DNA of 64,000 nucleotides from the NCBI GenBank assembly GCA_947647735.1, contig CANSLJ010000009.1, positions 1 through 64,000 of the forward strand. Reading direction: 5' to 3'. The translations under genes and the position numbers were made by a program. This DNA is from an uncultured bacterium (GTDB taxonomy: Bacteria; Bacillota; Clostridia; Lachnospirales; Lachnospiraceae). Shown one piece after another: positions 18,083 to 26,439 of the stretch. Position 1 is the stretch's first letter; each line of letters opens with the position of its first letter. Under the pieces are notes generated by a model. The model was given only the letters and a program-made list of their open reading frames with translations, searched no databases and was not told the origin of the DNA.

Positions 18083-19597
18083 CTACCTCATCCCCGCATA
18101 CAGCGGCTCCAGCGCTTCATACAGCTTTTCAAACATCTCCCGCTTCCCACGGTACAAGCCTGCCAGTTCTTTTCTGGGGCTTCGTCTCTCCTTCATCCGC
18201 AGAAACTTCTCCACTGCCGTAAAATCCTCAAAGATGCCAGCTCCTACTCCACCGATCACAGCCGCCCCCATGGAACCGCCCTCCTCCAGCATCTCCGGCA
18301 CCAGTATATCTGTCTCAAAGATATCTGCCATGATCTGCTGCCATACCTCTCCCCGGGCGCCGCCTCCTACCACAGTCATCTCCTCGATCCTGATATGGCT
18401 CCTCAGGATATCCAGACAGACTGCCAGGTTCATCGTGATTCCCTCTAAAACGCTGCGCAGGATATCGCCCCTTGTATTCTCCGACTTCAGCCCGATAAAA
18501 GCTCCTTTCGCATCCGGGTTCCAGCGCGGGGCCCGTTCCCCGATCAGATAGGGCAGGAAATAAAGCCCGTTCGCTCCCGGTACGCTTTCCTCGATCTCCC
18601 TGTTCATATAGTCATAAGGCGAACACCCCTGATCCTTCGCCATCTCCTGCTCCCGGAGACAGATCTGCTCCTTTGCCCAGTTGTAGGAAGCCCCGGCCGC
18701 CTGCATCGTCCCGTTGGGCGCATAGAGCCCCGGCACCGCATGGGCCCAGTTGACGATCCGCATCTGCGGATCAAAGATCGGTTGCTCTGCCGTTGTCGTC
18801 ACCCATGCCGAAGTGCCCAGACAGCAGTAAGTCTTCCCCTCTGCAATGGAACCGGTCCCCACATTCGCAGTTACGCCGTCGCCGGCTCCCAGCACTACCG
18901 GTGTTCCCTCTTTCAAGCCCGTCAACTCAGCCGCTTCCTTTGTCACCTTTCCCCCGATAAACGTAGACGGCTTACACGCCGGCAGTTTCTCCTCCGGTAT
19001 CCCCGCCGCCTGCAGGATCTTTTCCGACCAGCAGAGCCGGCTGATATCAAAACAGCCACAGCTATTGGCATCCGAATAGTCTGTATAGAAATTTCCGGTC
19101 AGTTTAAAGACAATATAATCTTTGGCGTTCAGCATCTTATAGGTATTTTCATATATTTCCGGCTCATGCCTCTTCACCCACATAAGCTTCTGGATGCCAT
19201 AGGACGGCGTATTCCGATGTCCCACGATATTGTAAAACTCCCACTGACTGATCTGTTCCTCTATCTTTGCCGATTCTTCTTGTGCCCTCTGGTCCGCCCA
19301 GATAATAGAAGGGCGCAGAGGCTTTCCTGCACGGTCCACACAGAGACATCCCATCATCTGGCCACTGAAAGAAACCACTGCCACATCCTCTGGCATGATC
19401 CCCTGTCCCACAAGCAGGGCACGTGTTGTCCTGCAGACAGCTTTCCACCAGTCCTCTGCATCCTGCTCCGCCCAATTCCCATGAAAGATATGAGCCCCGT
19501 AATTTTCGGTCACACTCCCCAAAAGGCTCCCCTGTTCATTAAACAGGGTAGCCTTGTCTCCGGAAGTTCCAATGTCATGTGCTATCAGATATCTCAT
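18083..19597 (-). CDS. FGGY-family carbohydrate kinase (xylulokinase-like)
   Basis: 504 residues from ATG 19597 (AGAGG 6 nt upstream; a further ATG 6 nt earlier is too close to it). N-terminal nucleotide fold YLIAHDIGTSGDKATLF, central SFSGQMMGCLCVDRAGKPL with IIWADQRAQEE, and C-terminal GGGARGEVWQQIMADIF plus EGGSMGAA are the two FGGY lobes. Nearest to the xylulokinase subgroup by general look, which also covers erythritol, apulose and related keto-sugar kinases. Substrate is open; the neighbours DeoC, lactonase and dehydrogenase do not form a textbook xylose pathway. Confidence 0.88.
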   Translation of the reverse strand: MRYLIAHDIGTSGDKATLFNEQGSLLGSVTENYGAHIFHGNWAEQDAEDWWKAVCRTTRALLVGQGIMPEDVAVVSFSGQMMGCLCVDRAGKPLRPSIIWADQRAQEESAKIEEQISQWEFYNIVGHRNTPSYGIQKLMWVKRHEPEIYENTYKMLNAKDYIVFKLTGNFYTDYSDANSCGCFDISRLCWSEKILQAAGIPEEKLPACKPSTFIGGKVTKEAAELTGLKEGTPVVLGAGDGVTANVGTGSIAEGKTYCCLGTSAWVTTTAEQPIFDPQMRIVNWAHAVPGLYAPNGTMQAAGASYNWAKEQICLREQEMAKDQGCSPYDYMNREIEESVPGANGLYFLPYLIGERAPRWNPDAKGAFIGLKSENTRGDILRSVLEGITMNLAVCLDILRSHIRIEEMTVVGGGARGEVWQQIMADIFETDILVPEMLEEGGSMGAAVIGGVGAGIFEDFTAVEKFLRMKERRSPRKELAGLYRGKREMFEKLYEALEPLYAGMR

Positions 19598-19620
19598 TAT
19601 CATCCTCTACTTCGTCATTA

Positions 19621-20610
19621 TTATTCCAGTTCCAGCTGCGCCATCGTTGCAGGCATCTCGTGCCCCGTATTTACTTTTCCCGGCCCTGTCACCAGATCGA
19701 AACAGGAAGCAATGATCTTTCCTTCCCAAATGATCGGTTCCCCCGGCTGATCCAGACCGCCGTCCAGACCATCACAATCCGGGCTCTGCGCATAGCGTAT
19801 CACTTCGCCTTCCGGCGTGATCTTTGCAATAGAATTTGCACAAAAATCCGCTACATACAGATTTCCTTTCTCGTCAAAGATCATGCCATCCGTGCTCTCC
19901 ATCTTGGAGAAATCCTTCGCATATGTAGATTGACTGACATAGTCACCATTTTCATCCACAACGATCTTCACCACTTCACCGTCACCGAAATTGCCTACAT
20001 ACAGATTTCCGTCCGGCCCGAATACAATACCGTCCGCCCCATACTGGCAGTCCGGATTCTCCGTAATAAAAGTGCAGAATATATTTTCATCCTCCAGCGT
20101 ATTCTTCACCTGAATATCCCTGTCATCCAGACGGAAGCGATATACACAGCTCATCAATCTGCCGCTCTCCGTCTTCTGTCTGTGCAGATAACTCTGCGTC
20201 AGATACATATACTCACCTTTGATACGGATCCCGTTCGGATGTTCCATCTGATCGGCCACCACTATGGTTTCCTTCACACTGCGATCCTCATTGAACACCA
20301 CTTTCAGAACCCTGCCCTTAAAAATATTTTCCTCTTCCTCATACCAGCCCTGATTGTCACAGATATAGAGGTTATAATCCTTGTCAAAGGCAATTCCCAT
20401 ATTTCTTGCCAGCCCGGTTTCTGGGTGGGGCATTACGTCAAACCATTTACTGATCTCCATATCTTTGGTGATCCTGATCACACATCCCGGCATTTTCCGA
20501 TCCGCAAAGTTCGGACAGGAAACGATCAGATCCCCGTTCTTATCAATTTCCATGCCGTCCGGCGTACATACATACTCTTCCGGTAATGTCGTAAATAAAG
20601 CAGGTTTCAT
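19621..20610 (-). CDS. SMP-30/gluconolactonase-family beta-propeller protein
   Basis: 329 residues from ATG 20610 (GGGAGG 8 nt upstream). Repeated blades such as NLYICDNQGW, NLYVGNFGDGEV and NLYVADFCANSI, with GPDGNLYVGN and EHPNGIRIKG-like metal-site loops (MEHPNGIRI), mark the six-bladed SMP-30/LRE fold. Members are mostly metal-dependent sugar lactonases. Begins 1 nt after the deoC stop, so translation is coupled. Would fit hydrolysis of a lactone made by the zinc dehydrogenase; this is inference. Confidence 0.8.
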   Translation of the reverse strand: MKPALFTTLPEEYVCTPDGMEIDKNGDLIVSCPNFADRKMPGCVIRITKDMEISKWFDVMPHPETGLARNMGIAFDKDYNLYICDNQGWYEEEENIFKGRVLKVVFNEDRSVKETIVVADQMEHPNGIRIKGEYMYLTQSYLHRQKTESGRLMSCVYRFRLDDRDIQVKNTLEDENIFCTFITENPDCQYGADGIVFGPDGNLYVGNFGDGEVVKIVVDENGDYVSQSTYAKDFSKMESTDGMIFDEKGNLYVADFCANSIAKITPEGEVIRYAQSPDCDGLDGGLDQPGEPIIWEGKIIASCFDLVTGPGKVNTGHEMPATMAQLELE

Positions 20611-20611
20611 A

Positions 20612-21304
20612 TTATTTTCCTCCCTGTTCCACAAACTGCTGCACGATCTCGATACTTGCACTGGTACCGATCCTCTCCGCTCCGGCATCGATCATCCGGC
20701 TGCAGATCTCCCAGTTACGTATCCCGCCTGCCGCTTTCACCCTCACGGTATCTTCCACCACACTCTTCATCAGCGCCACATCTTCTACCGTCGCTCCGCC
20801 GGTGCCGAATCCTGTGCTTGTCTTGATAAAATCAGGCTTTACTTTCCGTGCGATCTCCGCAGCTGTACGGATCTCATCCTTTGTAAGATAACAGTTCTCA
20901 AAGATTACTTTTATCAGGATATCCCTGCTCTTGCATACATCCGTGATACGCCTCATTTCGTCCTCGATATATGCCGTATTTCCCATCTTCAACTCCCCGA
21001 TATTCAGCACATAATCGATCTCATCCGCACCATCCTCTATGGCTTTCTTTGTCTCAAAAACCTTCGTCTCCACGGCAGTCTGTCCCAGAGGAAAAGAGAT
21101 CGCCGCTCCCACATGTACGCCTGTCCCTGCTAATATCGTTTTACAGTAAGCCACCGGCGAAGAATTGATCGCAACCATCGCAAAATGATTCTCCGCAGCC
21201 TCCCTGCAGAGTCTGTCAAAATCCGCATGTGTTGCAAATGCTTTCAGAAAAGTATGATCCATCATCCCGGCAAGCCGTTCTTTTGTTATTGTTTTACTGT
21301 TCAT
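20612..21304 (-). CDS. deoC: Deoxyribose-phosphate aldolase (DeoC family)
   Basis: 230 residues, normal length for bacterial DeoC. Schiff-base Lys161 in DFIKTSTGFG, second Lys190 in RVKAAGGIR, Asp97 in DEIDYVLNIG. The known reaction is 2-deoxyribose 5-phosphate to glyceraldehyde 3-phosphate and acetaldehyde. GGAGGAGG stands 5 nt before the ATG. It is the third gene of the sugar locus, and no deoxynucleoside phosphorylase or deoxyribokinase is nearby, so it may cleave a related deoxy or keto sugar phosphate. Confidence 0.93.
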   Translation of the reverse strand: MNSKTITKERLAGMMDHTFLKAFATHADFDRLCREAAENHFAMVAINSSPVAYCKTILAGTGVHVGAAISFPLGQTAVETKVFETKKAIEDGADEIDYVLNIGELKMGNTAYIEDEMRRITDVCKSRDILIKVIFENCYLTKDEIRTAAEIARKVKPDFIKTSTGFGTGGATVEDVALMKSVVEDTVRVKAAGGIRNWEICSRMIDAGAERIGTSASIEIVQQFVEQGGK

Positions 21305-21329
21305 ATAAACCTCCTCCTTTTTCTATATC

Positions 21330-22151
21330 TTAACCCTTTACGGCACCTGCGGTCAGCCCCTTGATAAAGCTCTTGGATCCGCAGATAAACAGGATCAGCA
21401 GCGGGATCGTTGCCAGAAACAGACCTGCGAGCTGTGCGCCGTAGTCTGTCCGGTATGCACTCGCCAGACTCTTCACAAAGATCGGGATCGTATAATTATC
21501 CTGCTTGTTGATAAATACCAGCGGTATCATATAATTGTTCCACGCCCACAGGAAGATCAGCAGGCACAGCGTGAGAAGCCCCGGCCTGATGCAGGGGATC
21601 ACGATCTTTCCGAATATCTGTATTTCATTGGCGCCGTCAATTCTCGCGCTCTCCACCAGTTCCATCGGCAATGCTCCTTTTACAAAGGAGATCATCCAGT
21701 ACGCGCCAAAACCGCTGGCAAACCATGTAAACATCATCGGCCACAGCGTATTATTCAGATTCACAACACGCATCTCGATCATATAACCGATAATACCGAT
21801 CTGAGACGGCACCATCATCGTCATGATCACAAAATTTCCAAGTGCTTTTTTCAATCTGAAATTATACGCATTCATGCCATAACCCACCATCGCGCAGACA
21901 AGAACGCCCACCACTGTAGATACCAGCGAAACCAGCAGACTGTTGCCATAAGACTGCACAAAGTTGGAGGCGAAGATCGTCTTTAAGTTCTCACTGAAAA
22001 AATTCGACGGAATCAGCGGATTATTCTGGAAGATCATCTCACTCTTGTAGGTTGACATCGAAAACATCAGCCAGAAAGGGATCAGCGATACAAAAGAGAT
22101 CACAGCCAGGATCACGGCCAAAACCGCTTTTTTAATATTCTTTATACTCAT
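21330..22151 (-). CDS. CUT1 sugar ABC importer permease, MalG type
   Basis: 273 residues, six TM helices. The cytoplasmic EAA loop reads VESARIDGANEIQIFGKIVI, which docks the ATPase. Ends with GSKSFIKGLTAGAVKG, the normal MalG C-terminus. Its start directly abuts the stop of the MalF-type gene. Forms the channel with it for the sugar delivered by the lipoprotein at 8509-9870. Confidence 0.93.
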   Translation of the reverse strand: MSIKNIKKAVLAVILAVISFVSLIPFWLMFSMSTYKSEMIFQNNPLIPSNFFSENLKTIFASNFVQSYGNSLLVSLVSTVVGVLVCAMVGYGMNAYNFRLKKALGNFVIMTMMVPSQIGIIGYMIEMRVVNLNNTLWPMMFTWFASGFGAYWMISFVKGALPMELVESARIDGANEIQIFGKIVIPCIRPGLLTLCLLIFLWAWNNYMIPLVFINKQDNYTIPIFVKSLASAYRTDYGAQLAGLFLATIPLLILFICGSKSFIKGLTAGAVKG

Positions 22152-23063
22152 TTAATCTTCCTCCTTCCGGTTCATCAGCTTCAGTCCGACTAATGATACA
22201 ACTACAATGATCAGGAACAGTACACAGGAGAGAGCCGACGCATACCCCATACGCGGATTCCCGCCAAATGCCTGGTTATAGAAATTCCATACCATCGTCA
22301 GACAGCTCTGGCTCGGACCGCCCACAGTAGAACTGCTCTGATTTGTAAACAACAGGTTCGGCTCATCAAAGAGCTGCAGCGCATAGATCGCGCTGGTGAT
22401 CACGACGAAACTCGTCACTGATCTCAAAAGCGGTACTGTGATCTGAAAGAACATCTGCACCCCGTTTGCCCCGTCAATTCTTGCCGCCTCATAAATATCC
22501 TCCGAAATAGAAGTAATGCCGGCAAGATACATCGCCATATAGTAGCCTGTACATTTCCATATGATCATAAAGGCTATGGCAAACGGCGCATACTTGGCGC
22601 TTCCAAGGAAGTTGATCGCTTTACCGCCGCATGCTTCGATCAGCCTGTTCAGAATACCCACATGCTGTTCAAAAATAAAGGTAAAGATCATACCGATCGC
22701 CACCGGCGTTGTAATATAAGGCAGAAAGTTAACTGTCTGCAATGTATTACGAAACTTTTTCAGATTGCTCAACAAATTTGCCAGCAAAAGTCCCAGAATA
22801 ATGGAAATAGGAAACCCTACAATACCGATCCGGACCGTATTCCACATGGATTTCCAGAAAACGGTATCCTTTGTGAAGATAGACACATAATTGTCAAGTC
22901 CGATAAATGTTTTCGTACTGTAGCCGTTCCAGTCCAGAAAACTCATATAAAATGAATACAGGATCGGGAAAAAGTTAAACAGAAAGAAAAAGATACAGAA
23001 CGGAGCCAAAAATACTGTTGGCCAAAATACTGTGTATTTGATGTTTTTACTCTTAGTTTTCAT
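22152..23063 (-). CDS. CUT1 sugar ABC importer permease, MalF type
   Basis: 303 residues from ATG 23063; GAGAGGTG just upstream decides this start over an ATG 30 nt earlier. Six TM helices and the EAA loop YEAARIDGANGVQMFFQITV. First gene of the long minus-strand sugar locus; the 209-bp gap to the divergent gene at 23273 should hold the main promoter, but I could not pick convincing -35/-10 boxes, so it may need an activator. Confidence 0.92.
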   Translation of the reverse strand: MKTKSKNIKYTVFWPTVFLAPFCIFFFLFNFFPILYSFYMSFLDWNGYSTKTFIGLDNYVSIFTKDTVFWKSMWNTVRIGIVGFPISIILGLLLANLLSNLKKFRNTLQTVNFLPYITTPVAIGMIFTFIFEQHVGILNRLIEACGGKAINFLGSAKYAPFAIAFMIIWKCTGYYMAMYLAGITSISEDIYEAARIDGANGVQMFFQITVPLLRSVTSFVVITSAIYALQLFDEPNLLFTNQSSSTVGGPSQSCLTMVWNFYNQAFGGNPRMGYASALSCVLFLIIVVVSLVGLKLMNRKEED

Positions 23064-23272
23064 AACCCACCTCTCTTTTTTGTTATATCTCAATTTTACC
23101 TTCTGGGCTCAAAACCTTTAAGAGAACATTTCAGTTATAATTTAAGAAATTCAAACATTTCCTGTAAAAGTATGCGAATTTTACTATAAGGATTTTCAAT
23201 CGATGTGATATACTTGAATGAGAATGTAATAAGTTTGAATATCAGAATATAAAACAGGAGAGGAGTGCTTCT

Positions 23273-24070
23273 ATGAAAAAAGGAACTGCTTTGGAACTTA
23301 AGATTCTTTCCGCCGATGGTACATTGCGCCATCAGGCACAGGGGGATGGACACTGTGAGCTTGTATGGTACGGGAGCTATGAGCCCGGCGACCGCATCCT
23401 GATCTCGTCCGCTCCGGACAGCTTCGCCCGCATTCAGGTTGATATGCTGATCCAGCAGGCTTTTGTATACTTACAGGACGGCACCTTCTGTTTTGAAGTG
23501 CCTTTCGGCAACGCAAAAGAACCCTATCCTCAGGAGGCATTTACCGGCCCTATCCACCAGCTTACGGCAGAGGTTATGGATACTCCTGCCGGTCGCTATA
23601 TACTGAGTGAAAATCCACTGGATATCCGTGGTGAGAGCCATGTATTCCCGCATTGCACCGCCAGCGTAGAAACAAGAGGAGAATCTGTCTTCGCCGCCCG
23701 CAATACGATCGACGGCCTGCTGATAACCCCGGGACATGGCTTCTGGCCTTACACATCCTGGGGAGAGGGAGAAGACGCCGGGGCCCATATCGATATCTTT
23801 TTCGGGCGCAAGGTACTCGCCGATGAAGTACAGATCTTCCTGCGGTCTGATTTCCCTCACGATAATTACTGGCAAAAAGCGCTTCTCACCTTCAGTGACG
23901 GAACAGCTCTCCCGATCACATTGGAAAAAACAGGGCTGTGCCAGTCCATCATTCTTCCTGAGCCTCTGGAAACGGAGTGGGTGCGTTTGTCTGAACTGAA
24001 AAAAGATCTTTCCGATCCTTCCCCCTTCCCTGCGCTGACACAGTGGCGGGTTATCGGCAGAGAATGCTGA
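23273..24070 (+). CDS. Unknown protein with a discoidin (F5/8 type C)-like C-terminal domain
   Basis: 265 residues; not recognised as a named family. Residues about 1-80 form a beta-rich part with LVWYGSYEPGDRILISS; about 135-265 look like a galactose-binding-type fold: ARNTIDGL, HGFWPYTSWGEGEDAGAHID, VLADEVQIFLRSDFPHDNYW, LTFSDGT. No signal peptide or TM, so cytoplasmic, which is odd for a carbohydrate-binding domain. GGAGAGGAG stands 7 nt before the ATG. It is divergent from the sugar locus and alone on its strand, so it may be a cytoplasmic sugar sensor or an uncharacterised enzyme of the same pathway. Confidence 0.7.
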   Translation: MKKGTALELKILSADGTLRHQAQGDGHCELVWYGSYEPGDRILISSAPDSFARIQVDMLIQQAFVYLQDGTFCFEVPFGNAKEPYPQEAFTGPIHQLTAEVMDTPAGRYILSENPLDIRGESHVFPHCTASVETRGESVFAARNTIDGLLITPGHGFWPYTSWGEGEDAGAHIDIFFGRKVLADEVQIFLRSDFPHDNYWQKALLTFSDGTALPITLEKTGLCQSIILPEPLETEWVRLSELKKDLSDPSPFPALTQWRVIGREC

Positions 24071-24079
24071 ACTGTGCGA

Positions 24080-24114
24080 TAAAAGCCGTGTTCTTTAAAC
24101 GGAATACGGCTTTA
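24080..24114. terminator. Possible bidirectional terminator between convergent genes
   Basis: AAAGCCGT (24082-24089) and ACGGCTTT (24106-24113) pair across a 16-nt loop between the converging genes at 23273 and 24095; it overlaps the last codons of the minus-strand gene. Tail of U is short in both directions, so the terminator role is uncertain. Confidence 0.4.
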
Positions 24115-25498
24115 CCGCCCTTCTCACGCAGTCACATGTAAGCTCAATAAGCTCCTCGATCCCGATCCTCTGCATCCGCCTCATTGTCGTCAGTATCGTA
24201 TCCCCGATCGGCGTCATCCACTTTTCATCCAGCGCACCAAAACCCAGCATGACAGCCAGCACATTGAGCACCGGAGCCGCTGTACAGTCCACATCCTGTC
24301 CTTCCATACAGATAATATAACAGGTCTCCTCAAAATCCATATTGCCGTACCACAGCGCTATGATCTCCGCCGCCGCGTTCGGATAGGCATGTATCCAGTT
24401 ATACTTTTTATACTTTTCTTCACAGATATGCCATGCGCTCTCCCAGTCGCCGCACTCCTCACATAGTTTTACCGTGGAATCCACGACCTGATAAAACTCA
24501 CTGTCATCCGGAATCATTGCCACAGCCCTTTTCAACAGTGTTTTCATATCTTTCCCGGTAAATGCGAGAGAGACCATGACCGCATTAAAAATACCGCCCA
24601 GCATACCGTTATTGGAATGGGACACCACGCTGTCATCCGCCGCCAGTCTTGCCGCAAGGGCGGGATTCGCCGGCGCCAGCATGCCGTGGATCGGCGTTCT
24701 CATCTGCGCCCCGATCCAGTCGCTGAAATAGTTATGCAGCCGTCCGCTCTCAGGGGGCATCACGCCCCTGCGCAGATTCTCCAGCGCAGTCCGCTCCGCG
24801 GAATACCCGTCGGAGATCAGTTCCAGCCACGCACAGGCGACATCCTCGGATGTGATGGCATAACCCTTCTTTGCAAACATGTCCAGATATGCCAGTTCAT
24901 AGGTGATATCATCGTTGTACGTCTCCGGCTTTCTCAGATAGCCTCTGACTTCCCCGAAGCGCTCTCTGATCTTTTCGGTCGTGTAACCTTCGAGCTGTGT
25001 GCCAAGGCACCCTCCGATCAGCTGTCCCCACCAGCCCGCTTTGATCCTGTCGTAAAAATCCTGCGAATCCACATCATATTCATCGGCATCCGGAAAATCC
25101 ACATGCGCCGCCACCTGCGCAAAGTCGAGATACTCCGTGTACCTGTCATATTCATTGTTTTCTTTTTTCGGCGCTCTGTTTAAAGCCGCATTGATCCTTG
25201 CTGTGATAACCTGAAGCGCCCCGCCGTCCTTTTCCTGTGCCGCTCTTAAACCCGCCTCTATATACTGTTCCGCCTCCGATACATCGTATCCCCTGTTCTC
25301 CATGCTCTGGATCGCGGCGATCGCCACGTCGCAGGGCGCCCTGGAACCCGGAACCGCACTGATCCAGTCTTTGAACAGCCTGTTGTCCGATGCCCTTCCC
25401 TCCCTGACATAGCTCATCCATTCTCCTTCGTTATCTTCCTGCAGCTCGGGGGGAACCGCTTCATCTGTCAGTTTTCTTTCATATAACCATGCTTCCAT
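24095..25498 (-). CDS. ADP-ribosylglycohydrolase-family enzyme
   Basis: 467 residues from ATG 25498; longer frames would run into the upstream permease gene. The family core starts near residue 160: IKAGWWGQLIGGCLGTQLEG, ETYNDDITYELAYLDM (metal-binding Asp pair) and, near the C-terminus, GQDVDCTAAPVLNVLAV, equivalent to the second metal-binding GxDxDT motif, with Cys in place of Asp-Thr spacing usual in the family. The N-terminal 150 residues are extra and not recognised. Last gene of a nucleoside-type importer operon, 22 bp after a permease. Probably splits an N-glycosidic bond in an imported nucleoside or ADP-ribose-like compound rather than acting on proteins. Confidence 0.82.
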   Translation of the reverse strand: MEAWLYERKLTDEAVPPELQEDNEGEWMSYVREGRASDNRLFKDWISAVPGSRAPCDVAIAAIQSMENRGYDVSEAEQYIEAGLRAAQEKDGGALQVITARINAALNRAPKKENNEYDRYTEYLDFAQVAAHVDFPDADEYDVDSQDFYDRIKAGWWGQLIGGCLGTQLEGYTTEKIRERFGEVRGYLRKPETYNDDITYELAYLDMFAKKGYAITSEDVACAWLELISDGYSAERTALENLRRGVMPPESGRLHNYFSDWIGAQMRTPIHGMLAPANPALAARLAADDSVVSHSNNGMLGGIFNAVMVSLAFTGKDMKTLLKRAVAMIPDDSEFYQVVDSTVKLCEECGDWESAWHICEEKYKKYNWIHAYPNAAAEIIALWYGNMDFEETCYIICMEGQDVDCTAAPVLNVLAVMLGFGALDEKWMTPIGDTILTTMRRMQRIGIEELIELTCDCVRRAVKPYSV

Positions 25499-25520
25499 TT
25501 TCCCAACCACACCTTTCACA

Positions 25521-26438
25521 CTATTTTTTCCCTTTTTTGATACGGCTCCTCTGCCATGAATAGATGGAGATGGCAATGATCGTAACCACATAAGGAATGC
25601 AGGAGATCAACTGCGTCGGCAGATTCAGCATCTGCAGACGGATCGCCAGAGAGTCTGCCATACCAAAGATAAACACGGAGCACGCAATCTTCCAGGGGAT
25701 GCCGAATCCCATGGATTCCGCCGCCATCCCGATCCAGCCTCTTCCTGCTATCATATCTCTTGAGAACATGGACACATAACTCATGGACATATAAGCACCG
25801 CCCAGTCCTGCCAGACATCCTGCGATCAGCAGAGAGATATATTTGTATTTCATAATATTAAGCCCTACGGAAGCCGCCGACCTTTCATTCTCCCCTACCG
25901 CCCTGATACGCAGCCCGCAGGGTGTTTTCCAGAAGAATACCGTGAGCAGGAAGGTAAGCAGCAGACTCACATAAGTCAAGATACTATGCCCCGAGACGAT
26001 CGGTCCGAGGATCGGAATATTTTCAATCACGGGAATATGTATATTCGCAACCACAGGACTGTTCAGGCTCTGCGTTGACCCCTTGTTTCCTGTCAGATAG
26101 TAGGTCATAAAGATGGTAAGGCCGCCCGAGAGCGTGTTTAACGCGATACCCGCAAGCACCGGATCAGTATCCAGTATCAGTGTGAAATATCCGAAAACAA
26201 ATGCCAGGATAATCCCCACTACCAGCGCGGCGATCACACCGCCCCATGCACTGCCGCTGAAATATCCGCCGACAGGCCCTGCCAGCGCGCAGCTCAGCAT
26301 AATACCTTCTGTTCCGATCGGATCGATCCCGCCTTTGGAAAAGACCATACAGGCAAGCGCCGCAAAAAGGATCGGTGTCATCAGACGGATCGCTGTAAAG
26401 AAGAAATCCGTCGAAAAAACAACAGACCATATACTCAT
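25521..26438 (-). CDS. nupQ: Nucleoside-type ABC importer permease (NupQ-like)
   Basis: 305 residues, about 8-9 TM helices of the branched-chain/ribose permease superfamily. TPILFAALACMVFSKGGIDP with NIGTEG-like start (PIGTEGIMLSCALAG) and GERNERSA-like loop (AVGENERSAASVGLN) are typical. It starts 1 bp after the NupP-type gene. Pairs with NupP to form the channel. Confidence 0.88.
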   Translation of the reverse strand: MSIWSVVFSTDFFFTAIRLMTPILFAALACMVFSKGGIDPIGTEGIMLSCALAGPVGGYFSGSAWGGVIAALVVGIILAFVFGYFTLILDTDPVLAGIALNTLSGGLTIFMTYYLTGNKGSTQSLNSPVVANIHIPVIENIPILGPIVSGHSILTYVSLLLTFLLTVFFWKTPCGLRIRAVGENERSAASVGLNIMKYKYISLLIAGCLAGLGGAYMSMSYVSMFSRDMIAGRGWIGMAAESMGFGIPWKIACSVFIFGMADSLAIRLQMLNLPTQLISCIPYVVTIIAISIYSWQRSRIKKGKK

Positions 26439-26439
26439 T

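Noticed and set aside
23135-23353. A 72-codon minus-strand frame in the divergent promoter region
   Set aside because: Overlaps the start of the gene at 23273, has low-complexity AT-driven residues and no ribosome binding site.
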